Made by a program: the position numbers and the translations under genes. The notes beneath the pieces were generated by a model that saw nothing but the letters and a program-made list of their open reading frames with translations, was not told the DNA's origin and ran no database searches. Positions 1 through 9,817 of a stretch of 64,000 nt of DNA are shown piece by piece. Position 1 is the first letter of the stretch. Each line of letters starts with the position of its first letter. Source of the stretch: Nevskia sp. Its GTDB lineage: Bacteria > Pseudomonadota > Gammaproteobacteria > Nevskiales > Nevskiaceae. Location of the stretch: the NCBI GenBank assembly GCA_028291645.1, contig JAQGNU010000089.1:1-64000 (forward strand). Reading direction: 5' to 3'.

Positions 1-1707
1 GAACTGTTGGCGCGCGACTGGCGCACTGATGGTACCTCCGGCTATGTCTTCATGAATGAAGTCGGCGCGCTGTTGCACGATCCCGCCGGCGAAGCGCCGT
101 TGACGCAGTTGTGGGTCGAGCGCTCCGGCAGCAGCAGCGGTTTCGAAGACGAGGAGCGCAGTGCGCGACGCCGCATTCCGCAGGAATTGCTGGCCGCCGA
201 CTTCAATGCCTGCGCGCATGCGCTACATGCGATCGCGCGCAGCGAGGCGAAGTCGCGCGACTGGACGCTGGGTGCGATCCGCCGCGTGCTGACCGAACTG
301 CTGGTGCATTTTCCGGTGTACCGCACCTATGCCGATGCGCGCGGCCGCAGCCGCGAAGACGCCGCGATCATGCTGCGGGTGGTGGTCGAGGCGCAGCGCA
401 CTTGCCGTCCGGGCGAACGCGCGCTGGTCGAGTTGATCGATCGCTGGCTCGGCGGCGAAGCGCCGCAGGCCGCGTCGGGCGCGACGGCGGTGCGTCTGCG
501 TCTGCGCGCACTCGCACGCTTTCAGCAGCTGACCTCGCCGGTGGCGGCGAAATCGGTCGAAGACACCGCGTTCTACCGGCATGGCCGCCTGCTGTCACGC
601 AACGAAGTCGGCGCCAACCCAGGCCAGTTCACGCTGAGTGCCGATGCGTTCCATCAGCTCTGCAGCGAACGCCTGCGGCGTTATCCGCTGGCGATGCTGG
701 CAACGGCGACGCACGATCACAAGCGCGGCGAAGATCTGCGCGCAAGGCTGGCGGTGCTGAGCGAAATGCCGCAGGCCTGGACGAGCGCCGCGCGCCGCTG
801 GAGCGAGTTGAACGCGCTACTGAAACCGCAGCACGACAGCGTCAAAGGCCCAGATGCGACCGACGAATACATTCTTTACCAGATGCTGGTGGGTGCCTGG
901 CCGCTGAACCTGCAGGCCGACGACGCTGAGGGTCTGCAAGATTTAAGCGAACGTCTCGCCGCCTGGCAGGAAAAAGCGGTGCGCGAAGCCAAGCGCCGCT
1001 CCGGCTGGATCGAACCGAACCTGGCCTACGAATTGGCCTGCAAGGAATTTCTGCAGGCGCTGCTCGATCCCGCACGCGCACCCGGGTTTTTGCGCGAGCT
1101 GCAAGCCTTCGTCGAGCGCATTGCCGTCGCCGGTGCCGTCAACAGCTTCACGCAAACGCTGCTGCGTCTGACCACGCCGGGCGTGCCGGATCTGTATCAA
1201 GGCACCGAGTTGTGGGATTTCAGCCTGGTCGATCCGGACAATCGGCGGCCGGTCGATTTCGCCGCACGCGCCGCCGCCTTGGCCGAGCAGCTGCCGCTAA
1301 GCACTCTGCTCGAAGGCTGGCGCGACGGCCGCTTCAAGCAGCGCTTGATCGCGCAGACCTTGCGTGCACGTGCTGCTGCACCCGAACTGTTCGCACGAGG
1401 CGTCTATCTGCCGCTGAAAGTCCGCGGCACGGCCGCGGCGCATGTACTCGGATTCGTACGCGCGCACGGCGATCGCGCGCTGCTGGTTGCGACCAGCCTG
1501 TATCCCTCGGCCTTGCTGGGCGATGCAGCCATGCCGGCGATCCCGCCGCAGCGCTGGGCCGATACAGTCCTACTGATGCCGCCGCATCTGCGTCAGCGGC
1601 GCTGGCACAACGTCCTGACCGATGCGGCGCTCGAACCCTCCGGCGCCGAGCTGCGCATTGCGCAGCTGTTCGCCGAACTGCCGGTGGCGATACTGGTCGG
1701 CGGCTGA
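1..1707 (+). CDS. treY: Malto-oligosyltrehalose synthase, C-terminal part (cut by window start)
   Basis: GH13-family enzyme that isomerises the reducing-end alpha-1,4 bond of maltooligosaccharides into the alpha,alpha-1,1 bond of maltooligosyltrehalose; TreZ then releases trehalose. The frame is open from base 1, so the N-terminal part of the barrel lies upstream; 568 residues are visible. Family blocks seen: DTAFYRHGRLLSRNEVG near residue 187 of the fragment, ATATHDHKRGEDLRARL near 234, and TTPGVPDLYQGTELWDF near 391, followed by LVDPDNRRPVDF. The last two blocks are close to diagnostic for TreY among GH13 enzymes. Cytoplasmic. TreZ or other trehalose/glycogen genes probably lie upstream, but that is inference. 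The downstream gene is convergent. Confidence 0.95.
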   Translation, partial: ELLARDWRTDGTSGYVFMNEVGALLHDPAGEAPLTQLWVERSGSSSGFEDEERSARRRIPQELLAADFNACAHALHAIARSEAKSRDWTLGAIRRVLTELLVHFPVYRTYADARGRSREDAAIMLRVVVEAQRTCRPGERALVELIDRWLGGEAPQAASGATAVRLRLRALARFQQLTSPVAAKSVEDTAFYRHGRLLSRNEVGANPGQFTLSADAFHQLCSERLRRYPLAMLATATHDHKRGEDLRARLAVLSEMPQAWTSAARRWSELNALLKPQHDSVKGPDATDEYILYQMLVGAWPLNLQADDAEGLQDLSERLAAWQEKAVREAKRRSGWIEPNLAYELACKEFLQALLDPARAPGFLRELQAFVERIAVAGAVNSFTQTLLRLTTPGVPDLYQGTELWDFSLVDPDNRRPVDFAARAAALAEQLPLSTLLEGWRDGRFKQRLIAQTLRARAAAPELFARGVYLPLKVRGTAAAHVLGFVRAHGDRALLVATSLYPSALLGDAAMPAIPPQRWADTVLLMPPHLRQRRWHNVLTDAALEPSGAELRIAQLFAELPVAILVGG

Positions 1708-1828
1708 TCCGCGCTACGGCACCGCAGCCTGAACTGCGTCGTATGCTAGCGCCGTGGCGCATCACAAACAAAATGAAAACGTTTTATTTACTCCAGCCCC
1801 TTTTGCTTTATCTACCCGCACAAGCGAG

Positions 1829-2416
1829 CTACGGACTGCACTCGACGTGATTCACGCGGATGCCGACCCAGCTTGAGTTTCCAGAGATGCGTATCTTGTC
1901 GCTGGCGCACGGCAGAAATGTGAGACGAGATGCCGGGTAAGAAAACTGATCTACATGCCCATCAATGGTGATTTTCATCCACTGAAGCGAACTCGTCCTT
2001 CCGGAAAAATTGTGGACGCCGAGAAAAGGAACGTCGAGGACTACATTCGTCGAGGGTAATAACGAGGATAGAAACACCGTGGATTTCGAGATGCCCGCGT
2101 TACCAGCTCCCAAAAATATTACGTACCAAAAAAGCCCCGATAAGGCCACAAATACCGACGCTTTCGTCTTTCCAAATTTCGCATAGAGTTCAACCATCTT
2201 CCTCCGTCCGAGTACATCTCTTGAATCACGGGAAGATGCGAGTGCCAAAAACCATCCACCGACCGTCAACGCCGGAATCCAAATATTCGCTAATGTGCGA
2301 ACCACGCTCGAAGCGATAAAAGGGATTCGCCCACTAATCAATGCACCTACTATTCCCCAGCAACTAAGGATGATTACAGCGGCAATGAAGCAGCGAATGG
2401 CGAGCTTATCTTTCAT
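1829..2416 (-). CDS. Hypothetical membrane protein
   Basis: 195 residues with no family I recognise. Hydrophobic segments at about residues 5-27, 41-60 and 87-110 suggest three membrane helices. The C-terminal ~85 residues are polar and contain two Cys (PCASDK and HVECSP), probably one soluble domain. Base composition is clearly more AT-rich than treY and the nitronate monooxygenase gene on either side, which suggests acquired DNA. The upstream ~220 bp (to 2636) is also AT-rich. Convergent with treY. Confidence 0.65.
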   Translation of the reverse strand: MKDKLAIRCFIAAVIILSCWGIVGALISGRIPFIASSVVRTLANIWIPALTVGGWFLALASSRDSRDVLGRRKMVELYAKFGKTKASVFVALSGLFWYVIFLGAGNAGISKSTVFLSSLLPSTNVVLDVPFLGVHNFSGRTSSLQWMKITIDGHVDQFSYPASRLTFLPCASDKIRISGNSSWVGIRVNHVECSP

Positions 2417-2636
2417 GTTTAATATTATTATTCACATTGAAAAAGTGAAAAGTGGTCGGAGTAAATAACCATAGATTACCGATTACTTAGATTACTCCGA
2501 GCGCCTTTTCGCATCGAGCGGATTCAACAAATGCCGTGTCGCGCGATCATTTGATCATGTCGGCCGAGCCGAGCGTAACATTGCATCCGGCTCGGCCGGG
2601 TAGGCTGGTGCTGCAGGCCTTCGACGGGGAACGCAG

Positions 2637-3704
2637 ATGTGGCCGGATATGCGCATACAAGATTTGCTCGGCATCGAACTGCCGATCATTCAGGCGCCGA
2701 TGGCGGGGGCGAATGGAACGGCGATGGCGATTGCGGTGGCGCAAGCTGGCGGTCTCGGTTCGCTGCCCTGTGCAATGCTGAGCGTCGAACAGTTGCGCCA
2801 GCAATTCGCCTCGATCCGGCGGGCGACGCCTAAGCCGATCAACCTGAATTTCTTCTGCCATCGCGCGCCGACTGTCGATGCCGCGCGCGAGGCGCAGTGG
2901 CAGCAGCAACTGGCGCCGTACTATCGCGAACTCGGTATCGATGCGGATGCCCCCATTGCGAGCGCGAGCCGCGCGCCATTCGATCAGCGCTATTGCGAAC
3001 TGGTCGAGGAACTCAAGCCCGAAGTGGTCAGTTTCCATTTCGGTATGCCGGACGCAGTGCTGCTCGATCGCGTGCGTGCGAGCGGCGCGAAGGTTCTTTC
3101 GTCGGCGACGACGGTCGCGGAAGCGCGCTGGCTCGAAGCGCGCGGTTGCGATGCGGTGATCGCGCAAGGTGCCGAAGCCGGCGGCCATCGCGGCATGTTC
3201 CTCAGCACCGACGTTGCCACGCAGATCGGTACGTTTGCGCTATTGCCACAGATCGTCGACGCGGTGCGCGTGCCGGTGATCGCGTCCGGCGGCATCGCCG
3301 ATGCGCGCGGCATCGTCGCTGCATTCGCGCTCGGCGCCGCCGCGGTGCAGATCGGCACCGCGTATCTCCTCACGCCCGAAGCGACGATCTCGCCGGTGCA
3401 TCGCGCCGCCTTGCTGCAAGCGCAGGACGATCAGACCGCGCTGACCAATCTGTTCAGCGGTCGGCCGGCACGCGGCATCGTCAATCGCCTGATGCGCGAA
3501 CAGGGACCGATCAGCGACAAGGTTCCGGACTTTCCGCTCGCCGGCGGCGCGCTCGCGCCCTTGCGCGCGAAAGCCGAGCCGGCCGGCTCGGGCGATTTCA
3601 TGTCGCTGTGGTCGGGTCAGGCGGCGCGGCTGGCGGTGGCGATGCCCGCAGGCGAATTGACCCGCAAACTCGCAGCGGAGGCACTGGCACAGTTGCAGCG
3701 CTGA
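2637..3704 (+). CDS. Nitronate monooxygenase family (2-nitropropane dioxygenase-like) flavoprotein
   Basis: 355-residue FMN-dependent TIM-barrel enzyme of the NMO/NPD family, which oxidises alkyl nitronates such as propionate-3-nitronate. Seen in the sequence: IELPIIQAPMAGAN near residue 11 (flavin-binding N-terminal strand), GAEAGGHRG near 180 with the conserved His, and a phosphate-binding region VPVIASGGIADARG followed by GAAAVQIGTAYLL at about 220-250. The ATG at 2637 is used; an in-frame ATG four codons later (MRIQDLLGIELP) is an equally good start. Stand-alone gene, cytoplasmic. The natural substrate cannot be told from sequence, because the family includes many enzymes of unknown substrate. 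Confidence 0.88.
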   Translation: MWPDMRIQDLLGIELPIIQAPMAGANGTAMAIAVAQAGGLGSLPCAMLSVEQLRQQFASIRRATPKPINLNFFCHRAPTVDAAREAQWQQQLAPYYRELGIDADAPIASASRAPFDQRYCELVEELKPEVVSFHFGMPDAVLLDRVRASGAKVLSSATTVAEARWLEARGCDAVIAQGAEAGGHRGMFLSTDVATQIGTFALLPQIVDAVRVPVIASGGIADARGIVAAFALGAAAVQIGTAYLLTPEATISPVHRAALLQAQDDQTALTNLFSGRPARGIVNRLMREQGPISDKVPDFPLAGGALAPLRAKAEPAGSGDFMSLWSGQAARLAVAMPAGELTRKLAAEALAQLQR

Positions 3705-3794
3705 CTCACTCGTTACCATTGCGCGGCGGCACTGAGCGCGCCGAAGATATGCGGGCCGCTGTTCCCATCGATCAACCCACACCAGAACGAACTC

Positions 3795-5357
3795 ATGGAT
3801 AACGCACTGCTGATCGGTAAAGGCCCCAACCCCGCAGACCCGCAGCAGTGGCTGCTGGCGCAGTATGCCAATCGTCATGGACTCGTCGCCGGCGCCACCG
3901 GCACCGGCAAGACGGTGACTTTGCAGGCGCTCGCTGAAGGTTTCTCTGATCTCGGTGTCGCGGTGTTCGCAGCCGATGTCAAAGGCGATCTGTCCGGCAT
4001 CTCGCAGGCCGGGACCTTGAAGCCGAAGCTGAGCGAACGCGCGCAGACCGTCGGCCTCGATGGCTATGCAGTGCAGGCCTATCCGGTGGTGTTCTGGGAT
4101 GTGTTCGGAAAATCCGGCCATCCGGTGCGCGCGACCATTTCGGAAATGGGACCGTTGCTGATCGCACGTCTGCTGGATGTGTCCGACGTGCAGCAAGCGG
4201 TGCTGTCGCTGGTGTTCAAGTATTGCGACGACAACGGTCTGCTGCTGCTCGACCTGAAAGATTTGAAGAGCGCGTTGAGCTACGTCGCGCAGAACGCGAA
4301 GTCGCTCGGTGCGGATTACGGTCTGGTCACCAGCGCTTCGGTCGGCGCGATCCAGCGTGCCTTGATCCAACTCGAATCGGATGGCGCCGATCATTTCTTC
4401 GGCGAGCCGGCGCTCGATCTGAATGACCTGATGCGCACCGACCTCAGCGGCAAGGGCGTCATCAACGTGCTCGCCGCGGATGTGCTGTATCAAAAGCCGC
4501 AGCTCTACGCGACCTTCCTGTTGTGGCTGCTGGCCGAGCTGTTCGAGAAGCTGCCGGAAGCCGGCGATCTGGACAAACCCAAGCTGGTGTTCTTCTTCGA
4601 CGAAGCGCATCTGCTGTTCAACGACGCGCCGAAAGCGCTGGTGCAGAAAGTCGAGCAGGTCGTGCGCCTGATCCGCTCGAAAGGTGTCGGCATCTATTTC
4701 GTCACGCAGAATCCGCTCGACGTGCCGGACAGCGTGCTGGGCCAGCTCTGCAATCGCGTGCAGCACGCGCTGCGCGCGTTCACGCCGCGCTATCAGAAAG
4801 CGGTCAACTCCGCCGCCGAAACCTTCCGTGCGAATCCGAAGCTGAACGTATCCGAAGTGATCCAGCAGCTCGGCGTCGGCGAAGCGCTGGTGTCGACGCT
4901 CGGCGAGGGCGGTGTGCCGAACATCGTCGAGCGCGTGCTGGTGCGTCCGCCGCGCTCGCGCATCGGCGCGATCACGCCGGAAGAACGCAAGGCGGTGATG
5001 AGCCGCAGTCCGGTCGCCGGCAAGTACGATCAGACCGTCGATCGCGAATCGGCCTACGAAAAACTCGGCGGACGTGCGCAAGCCGCGGCGACTTCGAATG
5101 CGGCGCCCGCCGCAGCGGATGCAGCGCCCGCCGATGCCGACTGGCATCAACAGGCCGAAGCCGCCTGGGGACATGGCAGCGCGAAATCGGCACCACCACC
5201 TGCACCTCCGCCGGCGCGCGAAGCGCCGCGCGGTCGCCAGCAGCAGACCGTGCTCGATGCCGCGCTGAAGAGCGCGGCGCGCAGTGTCGCGTCGACGGTC
5301 GGACGGCAACTCGGTCAGCAGTTGCTGAGGGGATTGCTGGGTTCGATCAAGCGCTGA
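3795..5357 (+). CDS. HerA-like ATPase, DUF853 family (YjgR-like)
   Basis: 520-residue P-loop ATPase of the FtsK/HerA superfamily. Walker A is GATGTGKT at residues 33-40; Walker B is [13 protein letters not shown] near 263-275; [21 protein letters not shown] follows, as in HerA-type motors with a sensor Gln/Asn. The family is broadly conserved in proteobacteria and its function is not established; a DNA or protein translocase is likely. The C-terminal ~100 residues are Ala/Pro-rich (about 430-480), then a short basic tail ending GLLGSIKR. It follows the nitronate monooxygenase gene by 90 bp in the same direction and may be co-transcribed. Confidence 0.88.
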   Translation: MDNALLIGKGPNPADPQQWLLAQYANRHGLVAGATGTGKTVTLQALAEGFSDLGVAVFAADVKGDLSGISQAGTLKPKLSERAQTVGLDGYAVQAYPVVFWDVFGKSGHPVRATISEMGPLLIARLLDVSDVQQAVLSLVFKYCDDNGLLLLDLKDLKSALSYVAQNAKSLGADYGLVTSASVGAIQRALIQLESDGADHFFGEPALDLNDLMRTDLSGKGVINVLAADVLYQKPQLYATFLLWLLAELFEKLPEAGDLDKPKLVFFFDEAHLLFNDAPKALVQKVEQVVRLIRSKGVGIYFVTQNPLDVPDSVLGQLCNRVQHALRAFTPRYQKAVNSAAETFRANPKLNVSEVIQQLGVGEALVSTLGEGGVPNIVERVLVRPPRSRIGAITPEERKAVMSRSPVAGKYDQTVDRESAYEKLGGRAQAAATSNAAPAAADAAPADADWHQQAEAAWGHGSAKSAPPPAPPPAREAPRGRQQQTVLDAALKSAARSVASTVGRQLGQQLLRGLLGSIKR

Positions 5358-5438
5358 ATCCTTCAGGGATGACGGTGGTCTGTCCGCGAAGTAGAACAGT
5401 GCCTTGCGCCAGCAACTGATGGCGCCTGCGCGCTCGAT

Positions 5439-5777
5439 CTACGTTTTACCCAACAGCCACGAGATACCAAGCACCGCTACGACAACCCCAACGACGAGCG
5501 CCACGCCTGCGGCGATCCGCAGGTATGAGAGATCTTGTCGCGTGTCACCAAATCCGAGCTCGTCTTGACGCCCGCTTCGACGCCTTTTTGAGTGGAGCCG
5601 GTCAGAGATCGCCTCACCCAATATGTATAGCGGAGGCCCGAAGGTTATGAACGCGATCCAACCGCGAGCTGTATGCGGAACCTCTGGCCAGAATTGAAGC
5701 GCCAAGATCGCTGCAATGAATAGCCAAGCTATGGCTATCGCAAGAGCAACGCCGCCAATCTTGACGATTGTGCTCAT
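5439..5777 (-). CDS. Small two-helix membrane protein, unknown function
   Basis: 112 residues. One hydrophobic segment lies at about residues 8-30, a second short hydrophobic stretch near 40-54, then a basic loop rich in Arg/Lys (RLHSKRRRSGR), and a final helix near 87-109. The topology suggests an inner-membrane protein with a cytoplasmic loop. No family recognised. It lies between the DUF853 ATPase gene (convergent) and the TPR gene upstream on the same strand; the 105-bp gap to the latter shows no clear terminator. Confidence 0.55.
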   Translation of the reverse strand: MSTIVKIGGVALAIAIAWLFIAAILALQFWPEVPHTARGWIAFITFGPPLYILGEAISDRLHSKRRRSGRQDELGFGDTRQDLSYLRIAAGVALVVGVVVAVLGISWLLGKT

Positions 5778-5882
5778 GCTTCTAGGCCGTCGAATGCTTG
5801 CATTTGCAGTCAGCTTATTTAAAGCAAAGGCGGAGGCCGAATTGTTGCACTTATTTTAGAACTTCCAAGCGCGCGCACTCGC

Positions 5883-7919
5883 TCATTTCTTAGCGTTCGA
5901 AGTCGATGTCGACGCATCCAGCGCCATCTTCGCAAACCGCGGATCATCCCGAATCGAATCCCAGATCGGGTCCAGTCGCAGCAATGCCGGATTGAGTCCC
6001 GCGGGAATTTGCAGCAGCTGTGGCAGCAGCGCGATCGCGGTGTCGCGATTGCCGGTCTGCGTGTAAACCTGCGCGAGCGCGATCTGCGCCACCGGCCCCT
6101 TGATCGCATCGTTGCGGTTTTTCTCGACACCTTGTGTCGCCGCCTTCTGCGCGGCGACCGCATCGCCGAGTCCGGCATAGGCCAGCCCGAGCGTTTGATA
6201 GCCGACGATCTCGGTGTGCTCCATCGCGTCCGGACTCTGCTGCAATACATGGATCAGGCGTTCGAAGCTGCGCTTGGCAGCGTCGCCATCGCCCGACCAT
6301 TTCTGTGCATAACCGAGATACACCAGATTCTGCAGGTCGCGCCCGACCAGTCGCGCGTCGTCGGACGGCAGCGAGGCCTGCAGCAGCTGTACCAGTTCAC
6401 CGTAGCGGCGGCGGTACATCAGTTGCGAGATGCGTGTGAGGCCGTTGACTTCATGCACATCGACTTGCGCCTTCGTCAGCAGCGACTCAGCGGTGTCGAG
6501 ATGGCCGAGGTTCTGTTCGATCTGCGCGAGGCAGGCGAAGGTGTTGGGTTCGTCGGGCGTGATCTGCAACGCGCGGTTGAGCAGCGCGCGCGCTTCGTCG
6601 AAGCGGCGCACGTAGTTGAACCCTTCGCAGCCAGCCGGCGCGATGATGCTGACGTTGCGCGGATCGCGGTCGATCGCCGTTCGGACATGCGCGAGCGCTT
6701 GATCCCAGTGGCCGAGCCGGCGTTCGACCAGGAACATCGAATGCAGGATCAGCGCATCGTTCGGCTGCTTTTCCAGTGCGAGCCGGAAATCCTCGAGCGC
6801 GCCGGGATAGTCGTGTTCCACGCGATAGAGGTAATAGCCGTGCGCGAGCAGCGCCTCGGCGAGGTCGGGCTGCAGCCGGCGCGCGGTCTCGGCGGCTTCG
6901 CGTACGGCCGCGGCGTTGCTGCGCGGCTGGTCGAGACCGTCGAAATAGAAAATGCTCATGCTGATCGCGGCCTGCGCCCAGGCCAGTGCGAACGCAGGAT
7001 CGAGCCGCACCGCTTCGAGGAAGTCGCCGACAGCGCTCGATGCAGATGCAAACGAGTACGACGCGGCGACGCGCGCGCGACCGCGCAGATAGGCTTCGTA
7101 GGCTGCAGTGTTGGTGGTCGGCTTAGCTGCAACCGCGGCCTTCTCGGCAGTGCTCAGTTTTGCGTTGAGCGCATCGGCCACGGCTTGTGCGACCTCGCCT
7201 TCGACGCCGAAAATGTCGTCGAGCTTGCGGTTGTAGCTCTCCGCCCACAGGTGTTCGTCGGTCGCCGCGCGGATCAGCTGCACGTTGATGTGCACCGCGG
7301 CGCCGGCCTTCTGCACGCTGCCTTCGAGGATATTGGCGACGCCGAGCTGGCGCGCGATCTCCGGAATGTTGCCGGGCGCGCTGCCGTAAGCTTGGGTCGA
7401 GGTGCGCGACACCGCGCGCAGCGCGCCGATCTTCGAAATCTTGGTCAGGATTTCGTCCTGCATGCCGTCGGCGAAGAAGGCGTTGTCGGGATCGCGGCTC
7501 AGGTTTGCGAACGGCAGCACGGCGATGGATTTGTCGTCGCCGCCGTTGAAATTCGCCAAGTGCGCGGTCTTGTTCAGCACCAGCTTGTCCGCCAGCAACA
7601 GCACCACTGCCAGCCCCAGCACGACGCTGATCCAGCGGTCCAGCTTGCGGCCGGTCTGGCGCGTGATCGATGCATCGGCGGCAATTTCGCTTTCCAGCTT
7701 CAGGCCTTGCGGCGTCAGCTCGTAGAACCAGGCGAACAGCAGTGCGGCCGGAAAGCCCAGCGCGATGGCGATCACGACAATCCGCACGACCCCGTTGGGA
7801 ATATCGAAAAACGGCAGCACCTGTGTGGCGATCTGCACCAGCAACCAGCCGCCGGCCGCATAGAACGCAGCCACCCGCAGCACATTGCGGCGCCGCAACT
7901 CCGATATGAAAAACTGCAT
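5883..7919 (-). CDS. TolB-like/TPR membrane protein (copy 1)
   Basis: 678 residues. N-terminal helix LRVAAFYAAGGWLLVQ at about 14-30, a second near 44-66 and a third near 94-112 anchor it in the inner membrane. Then comes a FlgO/TolB-like domain with SIAVLPFANLSRDPDNAFFADGMQDEI at about 130-157 (written here in parts) and LGVANILEGSVQKAG, typical of proteins that carry this domain beside adenylate-cyclase or TPR modules. The C-terminal ~400 residues are TPR-like alpha-hairpins. No cyclase catalytic domain is present. Probably a signalling or assembly scaffold; function unknown. The ATG at 7919 lies inside a 99-bp segment repeated upstream of the next gene. Confidence 0.82.
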   Translation of the reverse strand: MQFFISELRRRNVLRVAAFYAAGGWLLVQIATQVLPFFDIPNGVVRIVVIAIALGFPAALLFAWFYELTPQGLKLESEIAADASITRQTGRKLDRWISVVLGLAVVLLLADKLVLNKTAHLANFNGGDDKSIAVLPFANLSRDPDNAFFADGMQDEILTKISKIGALRAVSRTSTQAYGSAPGNIPEIARQLGVANILEGSVQKAGAAVHINVQLIRAATDEHLWAESYNRKLDDIFGVEGEVAQAVADALNAKLSTAEKAAVAAKPTTNTAAYEAYLRGRARVAASYSFASASSAVGDFLEAVRLDPAFALAWAQAAISMSIFYFDGLDQPRSNAAAVREAAETARRLQPDLAEALLAHGYYLYRVEHDYPGALEDFRLALEKQPNDALILHSMFLVERRLGHWDQALAHVRTAIDRDPRNVSIIAPAGCEGFNYVRRFDEARALLNRALQITPDEPNTFACLAQIEQNLGHLDTAESLLTKAQVDVHEVNGLTRISQLMYRRRYGELVQLLQASLPSDDARLVGRDLQNLVYLGYAQKWSGDGDAAKRSFERLIHVLQQSPDAMEHTEIVGYQTLGLAYAGLGDAVAAQKAATQGVEKNRNDAIKGPVAQIALAQVYTQTGNRDTAIALLPQLLQIPAGLNPALLRLDPIWDSIRDDPRFAKMALDASTSTSNAKK

Positions 7920-8000
7920 CCCCGTCCCCTTTGATGGGGCTACTGTAGCGGTAACCGCATTCCGGTTGTGACTTTGGGCCGCATCGCGCGGCCGAACGGG
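7902..8000 (-). repeat. 99-bp upstream segment, copy 1 (promoter/start region of TPR gene 1)
   Basis: Direct repeat of 9877..9975 with 5 mismatches in 99 positions. It contains the first codons of TPR gene 1 (MQFFIS), a CCCC-6 nt-GGGG hairpin (7926-7929 with 7936-7939) whose mRNA arm AAGGGG sits at Shine-Dalgarno distance from the ATG at 7919, and an 11-bp palindrome GCGGT-A-ACCGC at 7948-7958 that could be an operator. Identity stops about six codons into the gene, whereas the two proteins are only distantly similar, so the regulatory segment looks copied separately. Confidence 0.9.
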
Positions 8001-8032
8001 GCGACGCCCCCCTTTAGCTCACAGCGAAGCAC

Positions 8033-9817
8033 TCACGAACACGGCGTATCGAGCTTGAGCTGGCGACAGACGGCTGCAAAACGCGGATCGCTTTTGTAAT
8101 CGAGCAGGAACGGCGTTACCAGCAGCTGCGTCAGTCCGGAATCGCGGATGGCGTAGGCCTTGTCGAGCCATTCGAACATCCGCTGCGGATCCTTGCGCAG
8201 CGCATAGACCACGGCGACCTGGAACGCGCCGGTCACGCCGTCGCTGGTGATGAAGCGCTGCAGCGCCTGGTCTGCACCGGCGCTGTCGCCGCTGCGCTGC
8301 TGCGCCAGTGCACGTGCGTAGTTGCGCCAGAAACCCTCAGGCTCGCGCTCGGCATCGCGCAATGCGGCGGCAGAATCCCCGCGCAGCAGATCGACGGTGA
8401 CGAGATAGGCGTATTGATGCGATGCCGTTGGCTGCAGTTCGATGGCTTTCTGCAGCGTGGCGGCGGCCTCGTCCAGCTGACCGCGGGCCATCAGGATGCG
8501 TGCCAGGTTCAGATACGGCGGAACCACCAGCGGATCGAGCGCGATCGCCTTGCGCGTAACGGCATCCGCTTCGCTCAGCCGGCCTTCCGCAGCGAGCAGA
8601 TAACTGAGTGCGTTCTGCATTACCGAGTCGGTCGGCGCCAGCTCAACGGCGCGCCGGATTTCGACGCCCGCTGCCGGCAGGTCGAGATCCGGGGTCATCA
8701 ACACCCAGCCGAGTGCTTCGTGTGCTTCGGCGAGATCCGGTGCCAGCGCCAGCGCCTGCTGCGCCGCCGCGCGTGCGCGGGCATAGCCGTCGCCGACTTC
8801 ATCCGCATCCAGCCAGATCGCCGCCATGCCGCGCCAGATCCACGACAAGCGCGCATAGGCCAGCGCGTAACCGGGATCGAGCTGGATCGCCTGGTTGTAG
8901 TAATCCAGCGCCTTGCGGTAGTCCTCGAGCGTAAAGCGCCGACGGAAGAAATCGCCTTGCAGCAGGGCGTTGTAGGCGCCGAGGTTGGCGGTCTTGTACG
9001 CAGCCTGCGCCCGCTCGGTACTGCCGAGCAGACGCAGCTTGAGCTGGCTTGCCACCGCTTCGGCGATCTCGGTCTGCACGGCGAAGATGTCTTTCAACTC
9101 GCGATCATAGGTCTCCGACCATAGCTGATGGCCGTCATCCGCCTCGACCAGTTCGGCGACGATGCGCACGCGTTCGCCCTGCTTCAGCACGCTGCCTTCG
9201 AGCAGTTGCGCCACCCCGAGCTTCTGGCCGATGGTCTTGCTGTCTTCACTGCTGTTCTTGAAATGGAACGACGAACTGCGGCCGACCACCTTGAGCTTGG
9301 GAATCTTGGCCAGCACCGCGATCAGCTCTTCGGAAAGGCCATCGGAAAAATACTCGTTGGCCGGATCGCCGCCGGTATTCACCAGGGGCAGTACTGCGAT
9401 CGAGGGATTACTGTCCGCAGTGCGGTGCGCCGGCCGCGGCACCCAAGCCATGCGCTCGGCCGCGAGGTAAGCCAGTGCAATGAGCAACAGTCCGCCGAGC
9501 ATGACGTTGAGGCGGCGGTCGATGGGGCGTCGCCCGATACGGGTGGCGGCCGCTGCGCCGCTTGCCGGCACCTGCGCATCGGTCCGCACGATACCCTGCG
9601 GCGTGACATCGAATATCCAGGCGAGCACCAGCGCAACCGGAAACCCGGCGATCACCGTCAATACCAATATCTGCTGGACGACGTCGCCGATATGAAAGAT
9701 TGGCAGCACCTGCGTGACCACCTGCACTAGGAGCCAGCCGGCAACGCAGTACATCGCGCCGACCTTGTAGACGTGGCGACGCTGCAGTTCGGCGAAGAAC
9801 GACGGCTTGACGCTCAT
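8033..9817 (-). CDS. TolB-like/TPR membrane protein (copy 2)
   Basis: 594 residues from the ATG at 9817 (MSVKPSFFAELQRRHVYKVG); the frame stays open further upstream, but only this start matches the paralogue's N-terminus. Same architecture as the gene downstream: a membrane helix near 17-34, a second near 45-65, a third near 92-110, a TolB-like domain (SIAVLPLVNTGGDPANEYF, GLSEELI, LGVAQLLEGSVLKQGERV) and TPR repeats, with two Cys (AAVCRQLKLDTPCS) at the C-terminus. Its start overlaps the stop of a 26-codon leader frame (ATGA), suggesting translational coupling. Function unknown. Confidence 0.82.
   Translation of the reverse strand: MSVKPSFFAELQRRHVYKVGAMYCVAGWLLVQVVTQVLPIFHIGDVVQQILVLTVIAGFPVALVLAWIFDVTPQGIVRTDAQVPASGAAAATRIGRRPIDRRLNVMLGGLLLIALAYLAAERMAWVPRPAHRTADSNPSIAVLPLVNTGGDPANEYFSDGLSEELIAVLAKIPKLKVVGRSSSFHFKNSSEDSKTIGQKLGVAQLLEGSVLKQGERVRIVAELVEADDGHQLWSETYDRELKDIFAVQTEIAEAVASQLKLRLLGSTERAQAAYKTANLGAYNALLQGDFFRRRFTLEDYRKALDYYNQAIQLDPGYALAYARLSWIWRGMAAIWLDADEVGDGYARARAAAQQALALAPDLAEAHEALGWVLMTPDLDLPAAGVEIRRAVELAPTDSVMQNALSYLLAAEGRLSEADAVTRKAIALDPLVVPPYLNLARILMARGQLDEAAATLQKAIELQPTASHQYAYLVTVDLLRGDSAAALRDAEREPEGFWRNYARALAQQRSGDSAGADQALQRFITSDGVTGAFQVAVVYALRKDPQRMFEWLDKAYAIRDSGLTQLLVTPFLLDYKSDPRFAAVCRQLKLDTPCS

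Noticed and set aside
3240-5309. 689-codon minus-strand open frame opposite the HerA-like gene
   Set aside because: Arg/Gln/His-rich composition is the mirror of GC-rich coding on the plus strand, which has Walker motifs; no family signature.
6009-7934. 641-codon plus-strand open frame opposite TPR gene 1
   Set aside because: Antisense shadow; biased composition and no domain, whereas the minus strand has TolB-like and TPR signatures.
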